Assembly: GCF_000186865.1 (NCBI RefSeq)
Contig: NW_008705570.1
Location: forward strand, 1,341,955 to 1,352,461
From: Aureococcus anophagefferens
Taxonomy: Eukaryota > Sar > Pelagophyceae > Pelagomonadales > Pelagomonadaceae
Length of the DNA stretch: 10,507 nucleotides
Reading direction: 5' to 3'
Numbering within the stretch: position 1 is the stretch's first letter; each line of letters begins with the position of its first letter. Under the pieces are notes generated by a model. The model saw nothing but the letters and a program-made list of their open reading frames with translations, did not search any database and was not told the DNA's origin. Shown piece after piece: positions 1 through 6,541 of this stretch. The translations under genes and the position numbers were made by a program.

Positions 1-1387
1 GACGCGCGCCTCGAGGCGCTGGGCCGGCGGCTCGGCGGCGTCGCGCTCGACGACGGCGACGGTGCCATTGGGTTCATCGACGTCGCGGACCCCGCGAGGC
101 TCCTGCACGAACTCGAAACTCTGGACTGCAAGGTGCTGGTCCTGCGGCTCGCGGAGACCGACGGCGACACGGCGCCGCTGAGCGCCGACGACGCGGCGGC
201 CGTCGCGCGCGTCCGCGGGCTGCCCGTGCCCATCGTCGGCGTCGTCGGCGGCACCGGCTCGGACCCGCGCGTCGCGGCGCTCGCGGACGCCTGCGACGTG
301 CGCGTCGCCTTCGGCCGCCCCTTCGCGCCGCCGGGCGACGCCGCGGTCCACAAGGCGACGGAGGCCGCGGCCGCGGCCGCCGCGATCGCCTGGGCGCGGC
401 GGCTCGCGGCCGCGCCGCCGCCGGCGCGCGGGCCCGCGGCGCCGCCCGCGGCGCCGCGGGACGACGTCGGCGACAACATCCCCCGCGTCGCCTGGACCTT
501 TTGGGCCGACGGCGCGGCGATCCCCGACCTCGTCAAGCGCTGCGTCTTCCGGTTCCAGCAGCTCAACGCGGCCTGGTCCGTGCGGGCCGTCACGCTGGCG
601 TCGCTCCCGTCGCTCCTGCGGCCCGGCGAGCGGCCGCCGCCGCGGTTCCGGACCATGGCCGCCGCGCAGAAGAGCGACTGGGTCGAGGCCCGGCGTCCGA
701 AATTTTTCTTCGCCGGGAAACGACACCGCGGTAGGTCCGGCTCTACCTCCTGAGCCGCTACGGCGGCGTCTGGCTCGACGCGAGCGTCATCCTGCTGCGG
801 CCCCTCGACGGCCTCGTGCAGCGCAAGGCGGCGGACTTCGTCGGCGGGTCCCGGCGTCGCGACCCGCTTTTTTAAAAGAGAAACGCTGCGGCGTAGGCTA
901 CTACATGGCCGGCTGGAACTCGCGGCCGGACGTCCGCGTCGTCGAGTCGTGGTTCCTGGCCGCGCCGCCCGGGAGCAGATTCCTGCGGGACTGGTTCGAC
1001 GAGTTCGACGCCGCGGCGCGCAAATTCGCGGACACGGACGCGTACCTCGCGCACGTGCTCCCAAAGCTCGACCTCGCCAAGTTCCCGCCGCAGTACATGG
1101 CGTACCTCGTCGTCCACGTCGCCGCGCAGGCCGTCCTCCAGGCCGGCGGCGAGGGCCGCTACGATCTGGCGTTGTCCAAGGCCCAGGACGGGCCCTTCTA
1201 CGTCGCGTCGAAGCTCGTCCACTGGAACGACGCGCTCCTCGCGGACTACCTCTGCGCGGAGACGGAAACGCCGCGCCACGTGCCCTTCGTGAAGCTCACG
1301 GGCAAGATGCGCGGCGCGCTCCTCGAGCGCCTCGACCGGGGCCCGAAACCCGCGCCGGGGTCGCTCGTCGGTGGCCTGTACGCTTAG
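1..1387 (+). CDS. Crotonase-like / capsular polysaccharide (GT32-like) glycosyltransferase fusion, 5' partial
   Basis: Three exons are inferred: 1-681, 735-843 and 897-1387. They join to 426 residues with the reading frame open at the window's left edge, so the N-terminus is missing. Residues about 15-125 resemble a degraded enoyl-CoA hydratase/crotonase fold: a VLVLRLAE strand, then GLPVPIVGVVGG and ACDVRVAF, the usual places of 'KPVIAAVNG' and 'ACDIRIA'. From residue about 159 a sugar transferase begins (NIPRVAWTFWADG, KSDWVRLYLLSRYGGVWLDAS around residues 222-244, then WFLAAPPGSRFLRDW and PFVKLTGKMR). These match the Caps_synth/OCH1-like family, in which YGGxWLDA holds the nucleotide-sugar/metal site. 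Such enzymes move a sugar onto a glycan, commonly in Golgi or ER; the acceptor here is unknown. The first intron is GT-AG, the second GC-AG; both are 53 nt. The YGG motif frame (735-843) and the MAGWNS frame are joined only by these introns. Exon junctions are inferred from frame and motif continuity. The transferase call is firm, the crotonase call moderate. Confidence 0.8.
682..734 (+). other. Intron 1 of glycosyltransferase gene (53 nt, GT-AG)
   Basis: Removing 682-734 joins TGG to GTC CGG CTC TAC and restores KSDWVRLYLLSRYGG, the family's conserved stretch; reading through ends at a stop at 751-753. A perfect 7-bp inverted repeat, CCCGGCG (689-695) and CGCCGGG (711-717), flanks a T-rich loop. 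A GAAACG block lies 18 nt before the acceptor, which ends in GCGGTAG. Confidence 0.78.
844..896 (+). other. Intron 2 of glycosyltransferase gene (53 nt, GC-AG)
   Basis: The only split that keeps the frame between FVG and YYMAGWNS is G|GC at 844 joined to AG|GC at 896/897, which makes this a GC-AG intron. The nearby GT at 848 would throw the downstream exon out of frame. The intron shares a CCCGGCGTC block, a T-run, a GAAACG block 17 nt before the acceptor and a GCGTAG end with intron 1. GCGGGTC (844-850) and GACCCGC (861-867) form an inverted repeat at the donor. Confidence 0.7.
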
Positions 1388-1545
1388 GAGTACAGCGACG
1401 CGTCGAGGTCGCACTCGTCCTCGTCGCCGCACGCGTCGGCCCAGTCCGCCGCGTAGGGGCGCCCTCTACGCTTAGGAGAACATCGACGCGTCGAGGTCGC
1501 ACTCGTCCTCGTCGCCGCACGCGTCGGCCCAGTCCGCCGCGTAGG
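1375..1545. repeat. 83-bp tandem duplication spanning the ends of two convergent genes
   Basis: Positions 1375-1457 and 1463-1545 match at 80 of 83 positions with an 88-bp offset. Differences are at 1378/1466, 1391/1479 and 1395/1483. Each copy holds the last four codons and TAG of the plus-strand glycosyltransferase and, on the minus strand, the last 23 codons and TAA of the thioredoxin-like gene. In each copy the two stop codons overlap inside CTTAG. Copy 1 continues the glycosyltransferase frame; copy 2 continues the thioredoxin frame. The minus-strand copies end in DASLYS (copy 1) and DASMFS (copy 2). Confidence 0.95.
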
Positions 1546-2173
1546 CCTCGAGCGCGCCGACGCCCTGCTGCCCCCCCAAATCGTCGACGCGCTCGCCGTA
1601 GGCGTAGGCGAAGAAGGCGGGCACGGATTTCGGGCCGCCGAACGCCGTGTAGGCGCCGGAGACCTTGGAGAGGTTGACCGAAACGGCGTCGACGTCCGGG
1701 CGCGACCGCGCCCAGGCCTCGAACTCGGGCGCCATGCGCTTGCACTTCGGGCAGTTGCTGCCGTAGGCCTCGACCATGACGAGCCGCCCGTCCTCCGCCG
1801 CTTTGACGACGGCGTCGAGCTCGTCCATGCTCGCGACGTCGCGGACGGCCGCGTCGCGCACGGCGGCGTCCGCCGGAAGGTCGAGCGTCGTGGCGGCGAG
1901 GAAGCTTGCGCTGCGCGCGCTGCGCGGCGGGGATGCGCTCCTGGCGACAGTTGCGCTGCGCAGGGGTGCGCCGTGGATGCGTGCGCCGAACGGCCGCAGC
2001 GCCGCCGCCGTTGTCGCCAGGGCGAACATCGATGCGACGTTCTGCGACGCCGCAGCCGCCGGTGCGAGTGCCATTGCTGCGAGCAGAGCGACGCAGCCGT
2101 GCGTCTGCGCTGTTGTGAGTGTTGCGAGCGCGAGCATAGCCGTGCAGCGTAGTAGCGAAAACGGCCGGCCCAT
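1472..2173 (-). CDS. Thioredoxin-fold protein with CPKC active site, N-terminally targeted
   Basis: Single-exon frame of 233 residues from the ATG at 2173. The same frame runs up to 2263, and another ATG lies at 2137. The thioredoxin core is at about residues 110-225: VMVEAYGSNCPKCKRMAPEF with redox cysteines 141 and 144, then the cis-proline segment KSVPAFFAY (Pro185). The fold carries out thiol-disulfide exchange. Typical thioredoxins have CGPC and protein disulfide isomerases CGHC, so CPKC is unusual. The first 90 or so residues are hydrophobic and Ala/Thr/Ser/Arg-rich with few acids, as in a signal peptide followed by a transit-like stretch; ER or plastid delivery is inferred. The acidic C-terminus carries two more cysteines (ACGDEDECDLD). 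The gene is downstream of, and co-oriented with, the cytochrome b5 gene across a 123-bp gap. Its last 23 codons are duplicated downstream. The fold is confident; the location and exact start are not. Confidence 0.8.
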   Translation of the reverse strand: MGRPFSLLRCTAMLALATLTTAQTHGCVALLAAMALAPAAAASQNVASMFALATTAAALRPFGARIHGAPLRSATVARSASPPRSARSASFLAATTLDLPADAAVRDAAVRDVASMDELDAVVKAAEDGRLVMVEAYGSNCPKCKRMAPEFEAWARSRPDVDAVSVNLSKVSGAYTAFGGPKSVPAFFAYAYGERVDDLGGQQGVGALEAYAADWADACGDEDECDLDASMFS

Positions 2174-2296
2174 CGCAGATGTCACGAGTCGCCCTTCCAC
2201 AACCAAGAGGCCTCCCGAGGGCCCGCACGCAAGACGCGCTCCCAGACGCGCGACCCGCAGCAAAGCCGGCCCACAGTTCTTATTTTCGTAGCCCGT

Positions 2297-2951
2297 CTAT
2301 TGCAGCGAGTAGAAGTAGTAGCCGACGCCGACGGCGACGACCGCGACGAGGACGCCGACCTGCGCGCGGGACCGCGTGAGCGAACCGCCGAACAAAAAAG
2401 CGTCGCGCCGCTCCGCGCGATCATGCCGCCGCCCTCGCCGCCGCCGCCCGCGCCCGAGCCAGCGAGCGCCGCGATCTCCTCCTCGGTCGCCTGCGGACGT
2501 CGCGATCGAATCTCCGCGCGGCCGAGCGCGAGCGCGGGCGCGGCGAGGGCGCGCCTTGAGCGGGCCGACGAGGAACTCCTTGAGCTGCTTTCGCGCTTCG
2601 TTCGAGTGGCCGATGTCCTCGAACATGTCGTCGGCGTATTTGCCCGCGAGCTCGCAGATGACCTCGGAACCGCCCGGGTGGTCCTCGAGGTACTTGGTGA
2701 CGTCGTAGACCTTGGGGCCGCCGTTGCCCTTGTTCCCGATGATGATGTAGCAGTCCTCCTCCTGGTCGTGCGCCGCGACCTGAGGCAGGGGGCGTGGCGT
2801 GCCGGCGCGTATGCGGTGCGGCTTCAAGGAGCGGCGCGGGCGGGTTTTGCGGCGCCAGCGGCGCGCGTTTCGGTCGTCGCAGCGCACGCATGCGCGGCGG
2901 TGGACGCGGGCGGCGCGCCTCTTCGATGGTGAGCGATTTCTCTCCCGCCAT
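2297..2951 (-). CDS. Cytochrome b5, tail-anchored (four exons)
   Basis: Inferred exons on the minus strand: 2951-2919 (MAGEKSLTIEE), 2779-2555, 2490-2407 and 2359-2297. Spliced, they give 134 residues, the normal size of microsomal cytochrome b5. Heme-binding motifs are visible: EDHPGGSE with ligand His45 and IGHSNEAR with ligand His69. Their 24-residue spacing is that of known cytochromes b5. The third exon gives a short acidic then Gly-rich linker (ATEEEIAALAG...), and the last a hydrophobic tail (VGVLVAVVAVGVGYYFYS) ending two residues later, the layout of an ER or outer-mitochondrial tail anchor. The protein passes electrons from its reductase to desaturases, hydroxylases and similar enzymes. 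All three introns must start with GC: exons 1 and 3 contain no usable GT donor. Exon 3 is the least certain; skipping it would give a 106-residue protein with the anchor directly after the heme domain. Confidence 0.9.
2360..2406 (-). other. Cytochrome b5 intron 3 (47 nt, GC-AG)
   Basis: On the minus strand this joins ...MIARSG to the membrane anchor VGVLVAV. The donor is GGC|GCGACG and the acceptor CGCGCAG|GTC. The only nearby GT (in TTTTTTGTTC) is in the wrong phase. The alternative donor ATC|GCGCGG would shorten the exon by four codons. Confidence 0.6.
2491..2554 (-). other. Cytochrome b5 intron 2 (64 nt, GC-AG)
   Basis: On the minus strand, AAG|GCGCGC joins to GCAG|GCGACC and moves the frame from the heme domain (…FLVGPLK) to ATEEEIAALAG. 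AG-GCG occurs at both borders. A GT donor five codons upstream (CTC|GTCGGC) is possible but would delete the conserved VGPLK. Confidence 0.6.
2780..2918 (-). other. Cytochrome b5 intron 1 (139 nt, GC-AG)
   Basis: On the minus strand, GAG|GCGCGC joins to CCTCAG|GTCGCG and reads TIEE|VAAHDQEEDCYIII, a seamless cytochrome b5 N-terminus. The 33-nt first coding exon contains no GT at all, so a GC donor is required if this start is right. The intron contains a CCGAAACGCG block. Confidence 0.7.
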
Positions 2952-3081
2952 GCTGTCAAAGCTGCTGCTCCGTCGCTCGCACAGACGTGTTGGACTGATT
3001 TCACGGCCACAACCTTGTGCAAGGGGCGATGAAGCCGCACCGTCGGCCTGATCGGTGCTCGAGCTGCCATCTCGAGCTGCC
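2952..3081. promoter_or_regulatory. Divergent spacer between cytochrome b5 and the 3082 gene
   Basis: This 130-bp spacer separates two outward-facing start codons, so it must hold both promoters and 5' leaders. It is visibly less GC-rich than the coding DNA. I see no clear TATA box. Confidence 0.5.
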
Positions 3082-3083
3082 AT
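3058..3083 (+). repeat. 13-bp perfect tandem duplication at the start codon
   Basis: CTCGAGCTGCCAT occurs at 3058-3070 and again, directly adjacent, at 3071-3083. The second copy runs into the ATG at 3082. The first copy does not make an ATG because it is followed by C. Confidence 0.9.
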
Positions 3084-4043
3084 GATGCGGCGCGCCTTCC
3101 TGTTCGTCCGCACTCGTGCGACAACATCATCAGCCGCGGAACCGCAGCGACATGCGCCTCGACGCTTCTCGACGACGACGTCGCGAGGCGGGACGACGGT
3201 CCTAGGAACGACGGCGGGCAGCATGCTCTTCGTCGTCAGCGGGTCCATCCTCGCCTGGCCCCTCGGGGACCTCTACTTCGGGCCGACCCTGGCCTCCGTC
3301 GCCGCGCGCTCGTCGACGGCGCCCGACGTCGAGACGGACGCGGAGCGGAGGGCCGCGACGGCGCTAGGGGAAGGCCCGACGAACCTGCGCGTCGCGGCCT
3401 TCGATGGCGCGGGCCGCGCGTACGAGGCGGCGGCGGCGCGGTCCGGGCGGCCCGTCGTCTACGTGACGCTGCGCGAGGCGACGAGCGCCCACGATCTGCT
3501 GTGTGTTTCCGGCGTCTGCGGGCGCGCGCCGCGCCGACGTGGCATTTTAACCAGGTTCTGCCTCGTGGCGTCCATCTACTCCAGCGAGCGGCTGGGCGTC
3601 GCCGGCACGGTGGCGCAGTCCATGGGCATCTGGTGGATCGTCCTGTCCCGACGCCGCGTCTTTTGCGCCCGGAAACGCACGATTCCGGCGGCCGCAGGTT
3701 CGACATCATCGTCGGCAACGATCCGGCGCACACGCGGGCCGTCAACTTCTCGATCCTCTGCCAGCACCTGCGCCGGGGGCTCGAGGGCCAGAAGGAGCGG
3801 CCGTTGGTGATCGTCGACCACGTCGCCGCCGCTCTGGCGCACGCCAAGGAGGCCGGCGACGACGCCGCGCACCGGCGGCTCATGCTGCGGAAGCTCTTCG
3901 CCTGGGCCGGGAGCCTGGCCTGCGACGACCGCGTCGCCGACGTCGTGCTCTGCGCGGGCCCGGCGGCGTCGGCGACGGCGTGGCGCGCGCGGCCGCCGAC
4001 GGACGCGGAGTTCCGCGGCTCCCTCAGCGGGTGGATCCAGTAA
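3082..4043 (+). CDS. Mitochondrion-targeted membrane-anchored protein, AAA/archaeal-ATPase-like without visible P-loop
   Basis: Exons 3082-3500, 3555-3644 and 3698-4043 join to 284 residues. The N-terminus (MMRRAFLFVRTRATTSS...RRFSTTTSR) is basic and hydroxylated with no acids early, typical of a mitochondrial presequence. A hydrophobic segment follows at about residues 49-70 (SMLFVVSGSILAWPLGDLYF). Later segments, RPVVYVTLREA, FDIIVGNDPAHTRAVNF and RPLVIVDHVAAALAHAKEAG, look like the strand-and-sensor spacing of P-loop ATPases, with a Walker-B-like LVIVDH. No GxxGxGK[ST] motif is visible where one would be expected, before RPVVYV. I do not recognise the family firmly. The second intron is well supported because FDIIVGND lies in another frame from GIWWIVL. 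The first is 54 nt, so reading through it would keep the frame; it is the weaker of the two. The gene ends 7 bp from the convergent CXXC-PHD gene. Confidence 0.65.
3501..3554 (+). other. Probable intron 1 of the 3082 gene (54 nt, GT-AG)
   Basis: GTGTGTTTCC...TTTTAACCAG has the best classical form in the window: GT donor, TTTTAAC branch-like site, CAG acceptor. Splicing gives AHDLLFCLVASIY. Its length is a multiple of three and it contains no stop in that frame, so retention would be silent at the frame level. It also contains CCGGCGTC, seen in the 53-nt introns. Confidence 0.6.
3645..3697 (+). other. Intron 2 of the 3082 gene (53 nt, GT-AG)
   Basis: CT|GTCCCGACG joined to CCGCAG|GTTC gives WWIVLFDIIVGND across a frame change. 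Its length equals both glycosyltransferase introns. It shares a CCCGRCG start, a TTTT run and a CCGGAAACGC block 26 nt before the acceptor. Confidence 0.75.
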
Positions 4044-4050
4044 GCGCGTG

Positions 4051-5536
4051 TTATTGCGACTGCGACACCTTCTGGGCCTCGTTGCGCCGCTCCGTCTCGC
4101 GCCGGACGAGGTCGTCGAAGGGCACGAGGTGCTCCTCGCGCGAGATCGGCAGCGGCGACACGCGGAGCACCGCCGCGAGGTAGCCGGGCGGCGACTGGAG
4201 CGCGGCGGCGGCGGCGTCCGGCGCGCGGGGCGACGCCGGGTCCTCGGGCCGGCACGGCGCCGCGGGCGTCGCCGGCGCGGCCGGCTCCGAAGGCGGCGCG
4301 GCGGAGCTCGCCGCGGCCGGCTCCGGCGGCGGCGCGGCCGGCTCCGAAGGCGGCGCGACCGGTTCCGAGGGCGGCGCGGGCGCGGCGGAGCTCGCCGCGG
4401 GCGGCGGCGACGGCTCCGGCGGCGGCGCGGGCGGCCTCGGCGGCGCGATCGGCTCCGACGGCGGCGCGGACGGCACCGACGGCTTCGAGGGCGGCGCGGC
4501 CGGCGGCGCGGCGCGCGGCTCCGGCGGCGCGGCGCGCGGCTCCGGCGGCGCGGCGCGCGGCTCCGGCGGCGCGGCGCGCGGCGCCGAGGGCTCCACGGGC
4601 CACGGCGGCGCGGCGACCGCTTCCGCCGGCCGCGCGGCCACCGGCTCGGGCTCCGTCGGCGGCCGCGCGTCCGAAGTCTCGGGCGGCAGCAGCACGGCGA
4701 CGTTTTCCAGAGGCTCGGGCGGCAGCAGCACCGCGACGTTTTCCGAGGGCGCGGCCGGCGGCGGCGCGGGCTCCTCCGCGGCGAGCTCCGGGATGGGCGG
4801 CAGCGCGGGCCGCGGCTCCGCGACGGACTCGTCCGGCGGCGCGTCGGGCGTCGGCGGCGGCGTCGGGAGCGGCGGCGTCGGCGGCGGCGCCGGCCGCGGC
4901 GACGTCTCCTCGGGCCGCGGCGACGCCGGCGCCGGCGGCGCCGGCGGCGCCGCGGGCGACGGCTCCTCCGGCCGCGACACCGCGGGCGACGGCTCCTCCG
5001 GCCGCGACGACGGCTCCTCCGGCTCCTCCGGCTCCTCCGGCCGCGACGCCGCGGACTCCTCCGGCTCCTCCGGCCGCGCCGCCGCGGGCGACGCCGGCGC
5101 GTCCTCGGCGCGGGCCGCGCCGCCGGGCCGCGGCGGCGCCTTCGCCGCGGGCGACCGGTCGCGCGGCGGCGCGCGGCCGGCCTTGACCATGTGGATCACG
5201 GTCTCGAGGGCCGGCTCCGCGGCCCAGGTCACGCGCTTGCGCGCCTTCCGCCGCTTCTTCGCGGGCGGCGGCCGCGGCCGCTTCCGCGGCGACGCGTCGC
5301 CGTCGCCGTCGCTGTCCGTCGTCGCGTCGCCGAGCTTCGCCGCGGCGTTCGCCGCCTCGGCGCGCGCGATGAGCTTGAGCGCGCGGCAGGCCGCGCAGTA
5401 CCAGTTGCCCGCGGGCACCTTCTTGAGCGACAGGCACGCGACGTGCGCCGTGCGCGGGCACGTGCCGTCGCGGCCGTCGCAGAGCAGCAGCTCGCCCCCG
5501 AACTTGCGGCAGACGCCGCAGGGCAGCATCTCCTCG

Positions 5537-5569
<33 letters not shown>

Positions 5570-6363
5570 GGCGCGTCCTTGGGCGGCCGCGGCCGCTTCT
5601 TCTTCGGCGGCCCGGCGGCCTTCTTCGCCTTCGGCGCCGCGGGCGCGCGCTTCGGCGCCGCGGGCGCGCGCTGGAGCGTCGTGGGCGCGCGCTGGAGCGC
5701 GGGCGCCGCCGGCGCGCGCTGCAACGGCGCCGCGGGCGCGCGCGGCGCGGGCGCCGCGGCCGCGCGCCGTAGAGGCGCCGGCGCGGGCGGCGGCGCGGCC
5801 GGCGGCGGCGCGAGGAGGCCGTCGAGCACGGCGCGCCGCTTCGCCGCGCGCTCGCCGTCGAGGCCCTCGAGGGCGTGGCGCAGGAGGTGCTCCGTCGCCG
5901 CGAGGCTCGCGGCGTCCCAGGACGGCGCCGCGCGGGCCCCGTACGCGCCCGCGTGGACGCGCGAGAACTCGGCGCGGAAGCCCAGGACGCGCGCCGCCTC
6001 CGTGGCGACGCCGTCGCCGCCAAAGGCCGCGACGCCGTAGACGTCGCCGACCGCGAGCACGCGCGCGGGCGTCGGACGGAGCGCGTCGCCGTGCAAGAAC
6101 GCCCAGACGACGTCGCCGACGCGCGGCGGGCCCTCCGCGGGCCGCTTCGCCGGCAGGCGCGCCTGCGCGTGGGCCAGCGCGCCGCCGCCCCGCTCCGGCG
6201 CGGCGACGCAGCGCCGCAGCAGGCACGGCTTTTTGAGCGTCCCGGGCCCGCCGCGCTTCACCATGTCGACGCAGAACCGGCAGCTCCCGCACTCCTGCGC
6301 CATGCAGCCCTCGCAGGCTCCGCAGCGCCCGACCCTCCGCGCCGACGGCGACGCCGACGACAT
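4051..6363 (-). CDS. CXXC zinc finger + PHD finger chromatin protein with proline-rich tail
   Basis: One uninterrupted frame of 770 residues from the ATG at 6363. A CXXC zinc finger is at residues 14-52: Cys14, 17, 20, 25, 28, 31, 47 and 52, with MVKRGGPGTLKK in place of the usual DMxKFGGxGxxKQ. This domain class binds DNA with unmethylated CpG. Residues about 81-130 (RVGDVVWAFLHGD...) resemble a PWWP or Tudor-like barrel, weakly. A PHD finger of C4HC3 type is at 282-326: Cys282, 285, 295, 302, His307, Cys310, 323, 326, with NWYC before the last pair. PHD fingers read histone H3 tails. Basic tracts (KKKRPRPP, KKRRKARKR) suit nuclear import. The remaining C-terminal 380 or so residues are Pro/Ala/Glu repeats ending in a charged helix. 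No SET, JmjC or methyltransferase domain is seen, so it is probably a reader or adaptor. It sits head-to-head with the NACHT gene. Confidence 0.88.
4511..4573 (-). repeat. 21-bp coding tandem repeat (PPEPRAA), three units
   Basis: Three perfect 21-nt units starting at 4511, 4532 and 4553 encode PPEPRAA repeats in the CXXC-PHD protein's tail. They sit in a wider low-complexity stretch (about 4260-5110) of Pro/Glu/Ala repeats such as PEEPEEP and SEPAAPPPEP. A second local repeat, 28 nt at 4681-4708 and 4717-4744 with one difference, gives NVAVLLPPE twice with a 12-residue period. Confidence 0.85.
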
Positions 6364-6541
6364 CCGATAGAGGGGGGAACCGGGCCTCTACGGTCCGCCC
6401 ATTGCGCCCGAGAGCTCGAGCGCGCGCTCTCCCGCTGAGCTGAGCTCGCTGACCTTGCCTGCAAGTGCAGACGTCAAGAAGGCCGTGCAGTTCTGCCGCC
6501 GCATGGTGCGCGGCAGCCCCGATCTCTAGCTAGCTAGCTCG
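6364..6541. promoter_or_regulatory. Divergent spacer between CXXC-PHD and NACHT-WD40 genes
   Basis: This 178-bp spacer lies between two outward-facing start codons and must carry both promoters. Just before the plus start is (CTAG)x3CT at 6526-6539. A plus-strand frame with no ATG at its head reads ADVKKAVQFCRRMVRGSPDL and stops at 6536-6538; it looks protein-like but has no support as an exon. Confidence 0.5.

Noticed and set aside
1296..2228. Minus-strand 310-codon Arg-rich frame
   Set aside because: Shadow of the thioredoxin-like gene in another frame; it lacks the CPKC and cis-proline motifs.
4048..5772. Plus-strand open frame of 574 codons made mostly of Arg and Gly
   Set aside because: Antisense shadow of the proline-rich tail of the CXXC-PHD gene; no domain and unnatural composition.
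3236..6292. Very long minus-strand open frame of about 1018 codons
   Set aside because: It is an Arg/Ala/Gly-rich shadow of the CXXC-PHD gene caused by the scarcity of AT-rich stop codons; the true frame has ordered cysteine motifs.
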